The notes under the pieces were generated by a model. That model was not told the DNA's origin. It searched no databases and saw nothing but the letters and a program-made list of their open reading frames with translations. Of a stretch of 64,000 nucleotides of DNA, positions 36,371 to 48,005 are shown one piece after another. Origin of the DNA: Trogon surrucura (lineage: Eukaryota > Chordata > Aves > Trogoniformes > Trogonidae); the NCBI GenBank assembly GCA_020746105.1, contig CM036618.1, forward strand, positions 96,962,122 through 97,026,121, given 5' to 3'. Position 1 is the first letter of the stretch. Each line of letters starts with the position of its first letter. Both the position numbers and the translations under genes were made by a program.

Positions 36371-37989
36371 CAGACAAACTACTCTTTCTCTAAAGCACTC
36401 AGTGAAGACAGCCAGGTTCCTCCTTGCTACCATCCTCATTCATGACCTGCAGGCTTCCTTTATCCCTCATTGGAGCCACACTCACTTCAGTACCTTGGAC
36501 CAGTGAACAAGTTCAATGGTGGAACAGAGCATTTGTCTTTTTTTAAAGAGCCAGGCAACAAACAGTGCTCTACAATGAGGCAAGCTTTTCTGAAACAAGT
36601 GCACATGACGAGCCTTTTGGGTAGCAGGACCCAAAGTTCCTCAGGGCAGATGGCTCAGGACAAACTTGATGAAGCCTTCTGTGGAAGAGACCATATTGTT
36701 TTCCTGATATTTTTTCCTCCAGGCATTTAAAATTCACTCTTTTCTCTCCTGCTTTCTCTGATAACTTTTCCACAGCCTGTGTTTTCTAGGCAGCTCATGC
36801 CAATGCGAATAGTTTCTGTAATGCCAATGTTCCTTTGTTAAGTCTACCTCAGCTCCAGGCAAAAGAGTATGGCCCTATTCAAGACCGAAAGGGTATTCTG
36901 CACCACATGAGATGAAAAAGTATAAATATTCTTATGTCTTCTTGTCTTTCAGCATATCATGAGTCTCTTACGGTTCTCCTCCCCTTACAAAAAATACATA
37001 AATGTGGGGAACGAAAAGCATGCCCAGCAGTATGAAGGAATTACAAAACATTCTCACATTGTTGACACTCCACTCACGATCAGTTTTTGATGTATGCAAT
37101 AGGGAATTCATATGTATCTTGGAAAATTATCTATGGTGAAGTTAGTAGAATGGAGTTTGCATGTCCTGAGGTAAAAACCTACTTTGTTAATCTACTCTGA
37201 GATTTAAGTTCCATGTCTAACAAGTTCAGGCCTCATGAAGACATCAATATACTGTGAGATAAGCCATATCTACCCAAAGGGCTGCTACTACTCACTATAT
37301 CGCAGGCTTGTTCTTTATCTTTGAGCCTCTAAGATTATGTTCACATTTTAAAAATATTTTTTCAGTATCTGAAAGTAGAATTTTCCACTATCTAGTTTGC
37401 AGCAATAGCCTAGCCCAGTCCATATTTCAGTCCCAGAGTAGCAGGGTTTATTTGTTTACTATTCTGTGTTTAGAAAAATAATTGAAATATGTCAGGTTAG
37501 AGACATGTTAGAGCCTGTTGGAAGGGCCCAAGATCCTTGCAAGGTAGGATCTGGGTAATTCTTTCTGTCAAACATTGACACCACAAGACCAAATAGGGTG
37601 GTGGATAACTGCACAAAGCGCCAGGATCTCATCATGCTGCAGGGAAGCCCTCATTGTAGCAATGTGAGCAAGGTATTGAGTCCAGGCTCTATCAGAGGCA
37701 CAGTGCCCAGAAAAATCTGGACTTATCTTCTCCTCCAGCTACTGTTTAAAACCAGGTAGCTTTCCTCCTCCCATTTCTCTTCCTATGTCTAGATTGTTAC
37801 TGCTTTGACAATTAGAAACTCTCTAATTGCCAATCTGAATGTATTCCGTTTGTTTGTATGCCCTTTGCTTAATTAGGTATTTTTCCTTCACACAGATTAT
37901 GCTTCTAATGTTCTCTTAAAGAGTGTGTGACCTAGACTTGGGCAGCTAATTCCAATCTTATCACTCTGCTGGAGGCAAACTAGAGGAAC
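36371..37989. other. gene-free intergenic stretch
   Basis: Unique AT-rich sequence with no recognised gene or repeat. The first ~100 bases may be the decayed continuation of the preceding CR1. Confidence 0.55.
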
Positions 37990-38700
37990 ACCTCTGTGAA
38001 AACATATTTAAGAAATGGGGGAAAAAGAACTGCGCCACACAACAGCTGGCAGAGAGACGGAGGAGCGAGAACATGTGAAGACTCCAAGGTCAGTGAAGGG
38101 GAGCAGGGAGGATGTGTTCCAATCACCAGAGCAGAGAGTCCCCTTGGCCATGGTGAGGACCACAGTGAAGCAGGCTGTCCCCCTGCAGCCCATGGAGGTG
38201 ATGGGGTGTAGATGTCCATCTGCAGCCCATGGAGGACCCCACGCCAGGGCGGCTGGATGCCTGAAGGATGCCTGTGGGAAGCCTATGCTGGAGCAGGTTG
38301 CTGCCAGAGCCTGTAGCCCGTGGAGAGAGAGAGAGGCCCATGGCAGAGTAGGCTGGCTGGCAGGACTTTTGTGACACCACTGGGGACTCACGCTGGAGCA
38401 GTTTCCCTCGAAGGACTGCACCCCATGGAGAGATTCACGTTGGGGCAGTTTGAGATGAATTGTCTCTCGTGAGAGGACTCACATTGGAGAAAGTGTGTGA
38501 AGATCATCTTCCATGAGAGGGACCCCACAATGGCCCAAGGGAAGAGTGATGAGTCCTCCACCAGAGGAAGAAGAAGTGGTGGAGACAAAATCAGATTAAC
38601 TGACTGTAACCCCCATTCCCTGACCCCCTGTGCTGCTCAGGGGGAGGAGGTGGATAAATTGGGATTGATGTTAAGCCTGGTAAGGTGAAACAGATAGGTA
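37990..38700 (+). mobile_element. avian endogenous-retrovirus LTR-type fossil
   Basis: Matches, from memory, a GC-rich LTR family common in bird genomes. Typical blocks are CCAAGGTCAGTGAAGG, CAGGCTGTCCCCCTGCAGCC followed by CATGGAGG, repeated GGAGCAGTT/CATGGAGAG-type units, GAAGAGTGATGAGTCCTCCA, and ACTGTAACCCCCATTCCCTG with a GGGGAGGAGGTGGATAAATT end block. I see no gag, pol or env part next to it, so it is a lone, broken LTR-type remnant. The many differences from the remembered family sequence suggest considerable age. The exact family name (an ERVL-type LTR is my best guess) and both limits are uncertain. Confidence 0.6.
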
Positions 38701-40383
38701 TACCACAGTCTTGGAGCAACTCGATTAGAAATTAATAGGAAGAACTCAGGAAGATGAAGGAGAAAAAAACCCTAATCACAAATTAAACAAACCCTGCCCT
38801 CAATCTTACGTTCAAGCCAATGAATATATTATAACTTGGTTTTAACTTGTAAGTATTGGCAAGCAAAGCCAATCATATAGAGCAATAAAACAGCAGCGAT
38901 AAAAAACAGATTGGATACTGTGCAAGAAACTCCTGCACATCAATTCACATGATTAATAACTGCCAGAATAATTGCAGTTCATTTAGGAGTTGGAATCGAA
39001 CTGTAAATCAGTCCTCAGCAATGTGCTAAACAACAAATACCAATTTTAATACAGAATCGCCGAGTGTGGCATTAGTTATTGTAAGGAGTGTTGTAAATGC
39101 AGATACTTATCCCTTAGGGCTGCTCACAGTATTATGTACATATTTTGCACCAACATTTTGTCCCCAGTGGTGTCACATACCATGGTATTTATTCTCAGGG
39201 TGGCATATTACTACTTGCTGATTTCCATGTGCCTACTTGGCTTATTGCTCAATGGACTTCTGCCATATCATTCGCCCGGTGATCCTATACATGGTTAGCA
39301 GCCCTTCTTTAAGTCTATCAGAGAGGGTTTTCCAGGCTGCTGCTGTGGGTTTCTGCAATGGTAGAACAGCTCCCAAGTACCTCTGATTATTATTACAACA
39401 AAGCAAAACACACGATTCCTGTTTGCAAACTATTATAGAGTTTCAATATGTGTAGATGTAATCCTCAACCTTCACTAAAGGCTTTACTCTTACACCGCAA
39501 TATTTTGTGCTCACAGCTTGTTCCAGAAGAGAGGGAACATGTTGCATCCATGACAGACATGCGGTTTGCTGACTCTCTGTGATGGCTTGCTTCTCCTGAG
39601 CACATGCAGTGAGGGTGAGGCAAGGAGCCATGCCTGTTCCCCTCTATTCTTTCTGTGCTGGTTCATGGTAGATATGGCAGACTGGCTTCTTACCTTCTTC
39701 ATCTCTTGCAACTCAATGTAGAGAGCTTTACTGAATTCTCCATCCTGTTGGATATGACTCTGGGGAATGATCCAGAAAGTAACTTTATCACCATATTTAT
39801 GACAAGAGGAAAAGTAACTCCTTCCTCCCTCTTATCCATCATAACCCTCATGCAGAACAAGACAGAGGTTTAGTATAATTGTGTCTCTGCATTTGAGATA
39901 ATTGTTCTTCAAAAAAAGGAAGTCCCATAACACACGTAACATTCAGGCACCACGGGGAATTTTCTTCAGCTTCACTGAGCTTTGGATCAAGCTTCATATC
40001 ACTTGAAATTTCCCACAGTCTCAGACCTCATTGCTATTGGCCTCTCTACAAGCCTGTAAAAGAGCAAGCACCTCCTCCCCATAAACAGAATTTCAATCTC
40101 CATCTTAATTTACCAGTTGATCTAATGATGTTTCAGGTGAGGCCTGTTTCACATTTGCTTGTCAATACTGCATCTCACATCTCAGGCCTAGAGATTTCTA
40201 TATTTGTCTTGCCTGGGATTACAGGGAGGACAGAAGGAGACTGTAAATAGTTTGCACAATTCTTCTTGATTTATCAGGGGCTCTTGGGATGGAAAAGAGT
40301 GCTGGCTGTTTTGAAACCAATTGGCAAAACAAGCTTACTTACTGACAGCCACATCAAGTATCAAAACAGTATAATAAACTATA
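38701..40383. other. gene-free intergenic stretch
   Basis: AT-rich unique sequence. The end of the preceding LTR fossil may extend a little into it. No gene or other repeat was recognised. Confidence 0.6.
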
Positions 40384-40490
40384 TATAATATAATATAATA
40401 TAATATAATATAATATAATATAATATAATATAATATAATATAATATAATATAATATAATGTAATACAATGTAATGTAATTAATATAATAA
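40384..40490. repeat. ATAAT pentanucleotide microsatellite
   Basis: About 15 near-perfect TAATA/ATAAT units from about 40,385 to 40,459, followed by about 30 bases of degenerate units (TGTAA, TACAA) up to 40,490. Likely length-variable between individuals. Confidence 0.95.
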
Positions 40491-41106
40491 GCTGAAAAAA
40501 TATTTTACTTACATTTGTTTACATGTTACCTAACTGTAAGATTCCTGTCCATGTTAAAGCAGGAAATATATTTCTGTAGCATTTCCCTGATGAAATATGT
40601 AGGTACAGCTTCAGAGCACACCTACTATGAGTAACACCTCATGCCTGCCATACAGTAATCTGTATTTCTGGTAAAATCTATAGGGCACAGCTGAGGGCTT
40701 GGAACACTTGTTCTACTTTGATTTCCTTTGGATCATTCTGGATTATGCTATCTTGTTATTTTGCCTTTATATTATACAATTTTTAAGCACTTACTTGGAC
40801 AGCTATCAAGTACCCTTTAGGACTCCCACAGATGGAGAAGCAGATGCACTGTAACCATCTGAGGACAGAATTATGATTAACTTTCAAGTCAATGTGCCTG
40901 TAAGAACGGACGGTGTGTTAGAAACGTTTCTTCCACTTCAACCAGAAAAACAACAGAACAAGGTTTAAAAGCGACCTCTGGATTCAGGCGCCCAGCATGA
41001 GAAATCTTTTCTGTTAGGCGTGCGAAAATCAGTGACACTTCCAAAGCTTTGGAAGCTGGTGGTGTCTTGTCCCTAAACCAAAAGACATCATCCCCTCCCT
41101 ACACCG
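40491..41106. other. unique sequence before the candidate exon
   Basis: No repeat or clear exon was seen. A TTTAAAAG run near 40,963 is the only TATA-like element and is not good evidence of a promoter. Confidence 0.5.
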
Positions 41107-41214
41107 GTGACTGAGTTGCATTCACCACTCTTCAGAAATGCCTCTCGGTTGCCACACAGGAATTGTGTCAAAAATCACAACAGCCTTTTGCAATGCTGTG
41201 ACCTACCTTTCCAG

Positions 41215-41346
41215 CAGCAAGGAATCACTATTTTTGGTATCAGTAGCCTGATGGTTTTGGTTTCATTGATTTCATCTGCTGTTTCAATTTACAAAGTAAT
41301 GAAACCAAGACAGGCACCTCAGCCAGTTGGAGACCGGGATGCATAA
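41215..41346 (+). CDS. candidate terminal exon of an unrecognised small membrane protein
   Basis: I do not recognise this gene. Seen: a pyrimidine-rich acceptor (CTACCTTTCCAG, AG at 41,213-41,214) followed by an open frame that runs to a TAA at 41,344-41,346. It encodes about 43 residues with a clean hydrophobic helix (IFGISSLMVLVSLISSAVSIY) and a positively charged then polar tail (KVMKPRQAPQPVGDRDA), the arrangement of a membrane-protein C terminus. A canonical AATAAA follows at 41,417-41,422, 71 bases after the stop. The frame stays open upstream to an ATG at 41,107, giving 79 codons, but that part looks random. No upstream exon was found and there are no conservation data. It may be chance. 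Confidence 0.22.
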   Translation, partial: QQGITIFGISSLMVLVSLISSAVSIYKVMKPRQAPQPVGDRDA

Positions 41347-41416
41347 TTGCTCCTCGTGACGATGATCTGTATCAGCAAGCTTTCCTGATCCCATAAGCCA
41401 ACCACTCCCTGCCTCC

Positions 41417-41422
41417 AATAAA
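41417..41422 (+). terminator. AATAAA polyadenylation signal (candidate)
   Basis: CCAATAAAATAG, placed 71 bases after the stop of the candidate exon and followed by T-rich sequence. AATAAA is common by chance in AT-rich DNA, so its weight comes only from the position. Confidence 0.3.
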
Positions 41423-41819
41423 ATAGTATTTCTTCACTGATGGAGAGATTGTCTCCTACAGTGGCAGCCTGTGTGTTTTAACACCTGAACACCCCACCTG
41501 CTCCCACCTCACAGGCATCCCTCTGGGCCTACCAGAACCCCAATCACTCTCACCATCAGCCCAGTTCTCCATTCAGTGGTTTTACTTTTCAGCTAAGTCT
41601 CCCCTAAGAGACGGCACTTTCTGAAGGTAACCGTGTATCTTTTCAGACAGCATCTGCTTCTAGAAGTGATAATGTCTCATGTTTATAGTCACTGCCAAGG
41701 ACTGGTATGCAGAAAGGCTCTTGCTCATACTTGGTCATACAGAAATCCAGTCACTGATAAATCTTGTGTGCCACGTTAGACTGCTTTAAGTAAAAGAGTC
41801 ATAAGTAAGTAAAAAGTCA

Positions 41820-42308
41820 CATTTGCAGGATGGGGCAGACAGGACAGATGACCAAAAACTGACCAAGTATTCCATTCCATGTACACCATATTCAGTATAA
41901 AGCCGAGGGATCACAGGGGTCAAGCCTTCTTCTTCTATGACAATTGTCTGAGGAGGACTCTGACCATTCTTCTCCCTTTGATCACAGTCTGTCAGTTCCT
42001 GAGCCCAGTTTCTAGCTGCAGCTGAGTCCAGTCTGGGACTTCCCTGGTGCTTGCCCTGCAGCTTCAGTGGTGACTCATCGGTGGAGGCTGATATTGGTTT
42101 TGAATATATATTTTGCTGGTTTTCTTCTCAATAGTATTATCTCCTCTTTTTATTGTTACTGTTTTCATTAAAGCTGTTTTAGGCTTTTTTCCAGCCCTTA
42201 AGCCTCTCTCCCTTATTCCCTTTTCCTTCCCCTTCTGGGAAGAGAGAGGGATTAATAGAGAGCATCTGTCATTTGCTTAGTGGCTGCCCCAAGCCTAACC
42301 CATGACAC
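41820..42308 (+). mobile_element. solo LTR of an avian endogenous retrovirus (fossil)
   Basis: Follows the layout of an ERV LTR family common in birds: a U3 end with GACCAAGTATTCCATTCCAT and an ATATTCAGTATAAA promoter block (about 41,865-41,900). Next comes a pyrimidine-rich middle with TTTTTATTGTTACTG, then TTTTCATTAAAGCTGTTTTA (a polyadenylation-signal region, about 42,162-42,180). The end block is TGGCTGCCCCAAGCC followed by TAACCCATGACAC at about 42,305. No internal retroviral genes flank it, so it is a solo LTR left by recombination or a fragment. The outer limits are approximate. Moderate divergence; clearly inactive. Confidence 0.68.
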
Positions 42309-45300
42309 AGAGAGAGCCTGTTTCTGGCATATCCCTTTGTAGCCTCCTGAACTCTTTTCTTTCTCCCTCAAGCCCAATTTCAGTCAGAGATTACTTGTGT
42401 GCCAACTTGGACTGGATGAAATAGTGGGTCAGAAGGAGCCATATGGAAGTAATGTAAGCCCCACAAACTTTAGCTGTGGGGCTAACATCTGAACCAAGGG
42501 TTGTACTAGACAGGACAGGTGAGGTGTGGGCATGCAGATGTTCCCTGGTTGCCAGCAGCTAAGGCTACCTTGAACCTCAGTGGAAATGATGGGGCTGAGA
42601 GCAGGAAGCTGCTGTCTCATGTTATGTCAAAGGACAGAGATGCAAAAGCACCTTATACCTTTGTCTCAAGAGCCCATGTAAATATTTGGAAAGAATTTGG
42701 TTCAGCACTTTCAGAACCCACGTTATGGAAATGGTAGCAGGTGTCTACAATGCCGAAAATATGCTGGCATTTTACAGCTTCCTACTCTTGTGTGCCCAAA
42801 GCACCAATAAGAAGCAAATCTACTGTGGGGATGAAAGCCTTTAGCCTTACACGCTGGTGTAACACACAAACAGTGGGGTAGCAGGGCAGTGGAGTGGCTG
42901 TGTAACTGTGCAGCTCCCTCATTTCCACCACAGCTGTAGTGAGCCTCAGAGCCAGATGTCTACTGATGCCACGGGTAGGTATCAAGAGACCAGTGTTCTA
43001 AAGCAAACTTTCCAAGGCTTCGAAGAAGCCTAGACCAAGGGAAGAGTGGTTCCTAGGGCTGCTCTGGCATGAATTAGGATGAAGACCTTCAGTTAACACC
43101 AAGCACACCAGCTTGTAGATGTACAGCTTCTCTTAGAGAGACTCCTGCAAAAGTATCAGAGCATGTGAAGTATCACTATTGTTAGAGATAGGATTTTCAG
43201 CTAAGAGTGTCAGAGTGCTTTGTAATCCTTAACTACTCAATCTGAATTATTTCTGTGAAACTAAAAGGCCACATGGATCACTTCACCCCAGCCTTGAATT
43301 GTAGTCACCACTGGAGTGGAGAGCATCAGCTCCGTAGTAACACACCATGATAACTTCTCCAGTTTAAAAGGAAGTGAAGACTATCACCTTTCGTTCAACT
43401 TCATCAGGAGTGTGGGAGGCTGGGAAGCTGTATGCAAACACTTAAACTGGACCAGGGGAGGCTAAGATTTGCTTTGCAAAGCAGCTGTCTCTCTGTCATA
43501 ATAAAGTTGCTCAGGACTGACAGCAAGCAGGGCAGCAAGGCAGGTCAGAGTCCACACATTGCAAGAGCTTTGGTTTCTCTGTCAATGGCCTGGTTAAGTC
43601 TGGCAATAAATCTCAACAAAAAATCCCCAGTACCCTGCCAGGCTGCTGGCAGCCCACATGGGACCAAGCAGTGCTTGTTTGCACTGTCCTCCCTCCCTGC
43701 CAGCACATCAATGCACACTCTCAGGCTAGGAGCGATCTCTAGTCAGTCCTTCCATATTTAGGGCAATATCTAAGCATGTGCTTACCTGAAAGCCGGTTCC
43801 AACACTTCTCATCTTGGGTCAATAATTTCTGTAACAGGAACAGATGAAGACACACAAAGAGATTAATGAAATCAGCACTCCCTCACGTGACTAATAATGA
43901 TCCCTGTTCAACAGTCAGCAGGTGAAGAAACCCAGAAGTAAAATTCTTCTGCGTATAAGGATCCGGGATATGACAACTCCTGCCTTTAACAAGAGAGCAT
44001 ATATATTGAATCTGTTAATTTCAGTGAAAGGGAAGGCAGAAAGGAAAGTGTTAAGGATTCTTTGTGGGATGAATGAAACACACTGTACAATTAGCACCTT
44101 CTGTGCTCCCGCCTAATGACAGGCTTAACTTAAGAGAATTCTCCATACTGTCCTACGTATCACCTTTCCTCTGACATTATCTTCCTTTTCTTGGCTCTCT
44201 ACATGGAATTTTAATGAGATCTTAATTGTTTTTCCATCAGCTGCAAGGATTTCAAACCCAAGTCATATGTTGGTTGTCATTCTGCAGAAGGTGGTATGGG
44301 GAGCTGTAGAGATGTTCTCTTGCTAAAAAGGAGCAGGAGGCAGCCCCCACACCTCCCACTGCATCCCAGGGAAGGGCTGTCTCTGTATTTCCAGTGAAGG
44401 CCTAGAGAGTAGTCTACTGGTATTTTTGCAGTTACATAACGGAGGCTGGAGAAATCGGTCATGTAAATGACCATCACCACTCCTTGTGACTCTACCGGTT
44501 GCAAGGAGGTTTGAAGCATTGGTTTCTGTGGCTGTTTCACTACGGTTTGCAGGGCTTAGTGAGTGGTACAGCCCTTCTCTCAACATAGCCAGAGGACTCA
44601 CAGGTGCTGAATGAGCTGTACATCAGCCTCCTGCATTTTTTTTTGTCCTTTGCTGTCTACTAGTCACCCGCACACTCATCTTTTTGGTTCATCCTTCAAG
44701 TCATTTTCAGTAATGCAACCTATTTAAAGCATAGATTTTACTCACTTCTCTTGAACCTTTCCAAGGGCACTTCCGAAGGTATCACAGAATCCCCGAAGCA
44801 CCATGGGTAAAACAGGGTTTTGCAAGAGCAACTGGGCAGTTGTACTGACCACTGGGAGCACGAAGGGTTCCCAAGATACAGGCGGTCACGGTGCTGTTGT
44901 GTTACGGAGAGAGATGCTACGCATTAGAGTTACTCTTTATGGTCATCAGACTGCATGAAGATGATTTATCACAGAGTGGCTGCCCTAGGGTTCTGTACCC
45001 AGCCACTCCGACAGCTGACACTGCCTGCAGGAGCCCAGCACTCCGTGTGGGCGCTTGCCTGGGGGCAGATGGGGAGCAGCCAGGGTTGGCACCGCAGCAG
45101 GAAGCGAGCCCTGAGCTCTGGTGTTTGTCTGCAGCTGGTGGAAGAATTCCCAGACACAGAAAGGGAAGCCTCATCTCTATACAGGGCTCTTGCAGGGCTG
45201 CAAACTCTGCCATCACATGGGAAAAAGCCAGGAGCCTAAAAACAATGATGCTTAATTTATCTCTCAGACTTCCATAGCTATTCACTGCAGGGTCCTAATA

Positions 45301-48005
45301 TAACTTATAATCAATATCTGACAATGGTCTGGGAATTATGTTAGCAAACAACAGCATTTTAGAGATGAGGAAACTGGGGCACATGTTGCTGGTCTCAAAG
45401 AGTATGAAATCAGCACAGAATACGACTTGTTGAGATTTTAGAGAAAACTATTTTCAGGGCCAGGAGGAAAACCTCAACTTCCCACAGTGAATCTTGTGTT
45501 CCTCAACTGGACAATGCTGCACAGGTTAGCCAGCCATGTTGAATTAATCCTTACATTTTTTTGTTATTAATCCATGAACTTAATATTTATTGAAATATTT
45601 CTAACAGCTTTGTTCCTGCACACTACTCCGCTTCAGTGCAGGGAGCATTCAGTGACAGTTTCCATGTAGCTGTCTCCTGTAATCACATCTTCTGCCCTCC
45701 CAAAATATCCCTCTCCCTTATGGGACACAGTATGGAAGCAATAGCATCTTTTATGTCATAGCTGCTGTGTGACAATGATGTGGTTTCCATCCACACCTTA
45801 CACTCATTATAGACATTCACTTTCTGACAGCTAGATTCTTCCCTTTTGGGCTTTGGTGACAATCCAAATCTCCGTAAAGTATAAGAAAACAAATTAATTA
45901 GCAGGCACTGGAGAGTCTGAATGCTGCCCAGGGGTATACATTGTGAACTAAATAAGAGAAGACTATCATGCTTATTACGTGATTTGAGCTTGCCTGGTTT
46001 TTATTGGCAAGAACACAACTCCTGCACCAGGGAGCAGCAGGCAGTTCTGCAGCTGGAAGCACAGCCAGAGCCCTGCTCTGCATCTTTTTGCACGCTGGGC
46101 ATGTCTCCTGCTCCACTCAAAAATTATATCAGGAAACTGCCTCAGCACAGAATCGAAGCATTTGAGGTAGGTGCTTTACATCTGCTATAAACAAGATAGG
46201 CCAGACTCTCCACATTAACATCCAAGGGTGCTTGATAACAGCATGAAGTGAAATCCCCTTAGCAATGGACCGCTAGCCACTTTGCCATCCATAGAGCACC
46301 ACCACCATTCATATAGGCCTGTATTTTTGACCACAAACAGGGAGAAGACACAAGCAAACTGATGGGACCTGGGAAACTTCCTTTGCTCTCTCTTTCTCAG
46401 GCTATTTTTCATTAACCATAACAGATATGTAAATTAAAGCAAACACTACAGATATGAGGGAATTTTTAATTCGCTGACAAGAAACACTGCCTTCAGGACC
46501 TCTTTCATGTCCATTATAAACAGAAAGCCATAGCACTGCAAAACTAAAATCAGTGCTGACAGTCCAGCTCTTGCTGTCTTTAAAGAAGTTGCCAAAATGT
46601 GCAAAAATTTAAACATTCAGAGAGATAACACACTGCTTGCTCAGTGCACCTCATCTGTAATTTACAGATTGTTATTGCTGGCATCTCTCAAACACTCCAT
46701 ACTTGCTTAAAAAATGTTTCTCTTGCCTAAAGCTTTAGACAAATCGTCTAGTTTCCTAACAAGCCAGTAACACTCAATTGAGTGCTGCTACTGGAGCTGA
46801 AAAAACATGGTCCTGTTGTATTCATAAATGGGGGACTGCTGTGTCAAGAACTGAAATGTAAAGGTGCAGGGAGGCGCTAATGCATTTGTCATTCCTTGCA
46901 TTGGTGGGTCAACTCCTCTTTCAAAGCATATTCATACTTCTAAGCATGAGAGGTATGCAAAAGCAAGTAAAGAGGTAACTACATCAGCTCTGGCCCACAC
47001 TGCCAGATGCTTTCCTACCTCCTTCCACTTGGAAAAGTGTGATACTTAACGTGAAGAGCAAAATCCAGAAAATTTGAACCTGGAAATTCCTCTGAGTGTC
47101 TTATGACATCTATGGTTTTGGCCACTCATGCTCCCCATTCTCCTTTGCACATCTTACTACCTCCTCCAGTTATATTTTCCGGTGCTATGCACCTTTTAAC
47201 CAGAAGGAAGGATGTTCAACTTTTTCTACACTGAAAAACTTTCATCAACCTTCTGAAAGCAGATATATTTCACACACAAAAAAAAAGAAATTAAATCGGA
47301 AAAAAGTTCCACTTAAAAAGCAAGCAAGCAAGGAAACAAAAAGATCCATAAAAGTCCCCGAACAAGCCCTGTCTTGGGAGAGAACGACCCAGCACTGAAT
47401 TGAGGGTATGATTAAGCAGCGATATCCCAGGGACTGGAAAGCTTCCCAAGGGATTAAAAGATCTTTAAACATAATTCCCTCTGTGACCAAAACCAAAAAC
47501 TGAACCTAGTCCTTTGGAAGTGAAACTCAAGCCTGTTCACCCTGGTAACCTTGTGTCAAGGCACCGTGCGAAGTGCCTGGCTTTTCACTCTACAACTTTC
47601 TACATCTACTGGTGGAGAGCTGCAGCATGGATGGCGCCCGTGCAGAGGAACCCGGAGGTCTCTGAAGGAGGCAATTAGCAGTAAGCTGATGTCTGCTGAT
47701 ACCTGCATGGTGCGTGAGGGCAAAAATGCAGGTAATGTGAACAGAGTAGGCGCCCACACTCAGAGGAGAGGATGTGAGATAATGAGGCATGGACAGCTAT
47801 AGAAATACCCTCGGGCAGGTGTAGCTGTCTGCTTGCAGTGCAGCTTGACAAAGACACCCGCCCCAGGGCACCCACTGCAGCTGGCACAGCCCTTATGTCC
47901 CTAGGAGGATCCCTCCCCGGGAAATATATAGATATGTAGATATCTGGCTATGCACATACACGTACTGTGTCCCCTGACTGGGAAGGAAGAAAGCATGTGT
48001 AGGTC
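42309..48005. other. gene-free intergenic stretch
   Basis: About 5.7 kb of mostly unique sequence with somewhat GC-richer patches near 45,000-45,240 and 47,550-47,900. Those patches yield overlapping open frames of up to 128 codons on both strands, which is what chance gives. No gene or repeat family was recognised. Confidence 0.6.

Noticed and set aside
38008-38421. Overlapping 119- and 137-codon frames as genes
   Set aside because: They lie wholly within the repetitive LTR-type fossil and occur on both strands.
44780-44810. ATCACAGAATCCCCGAAGC as a CR1 tail
   Set aside because: The similarity stops after about ten bases and no further CR1 tail sequence follows.
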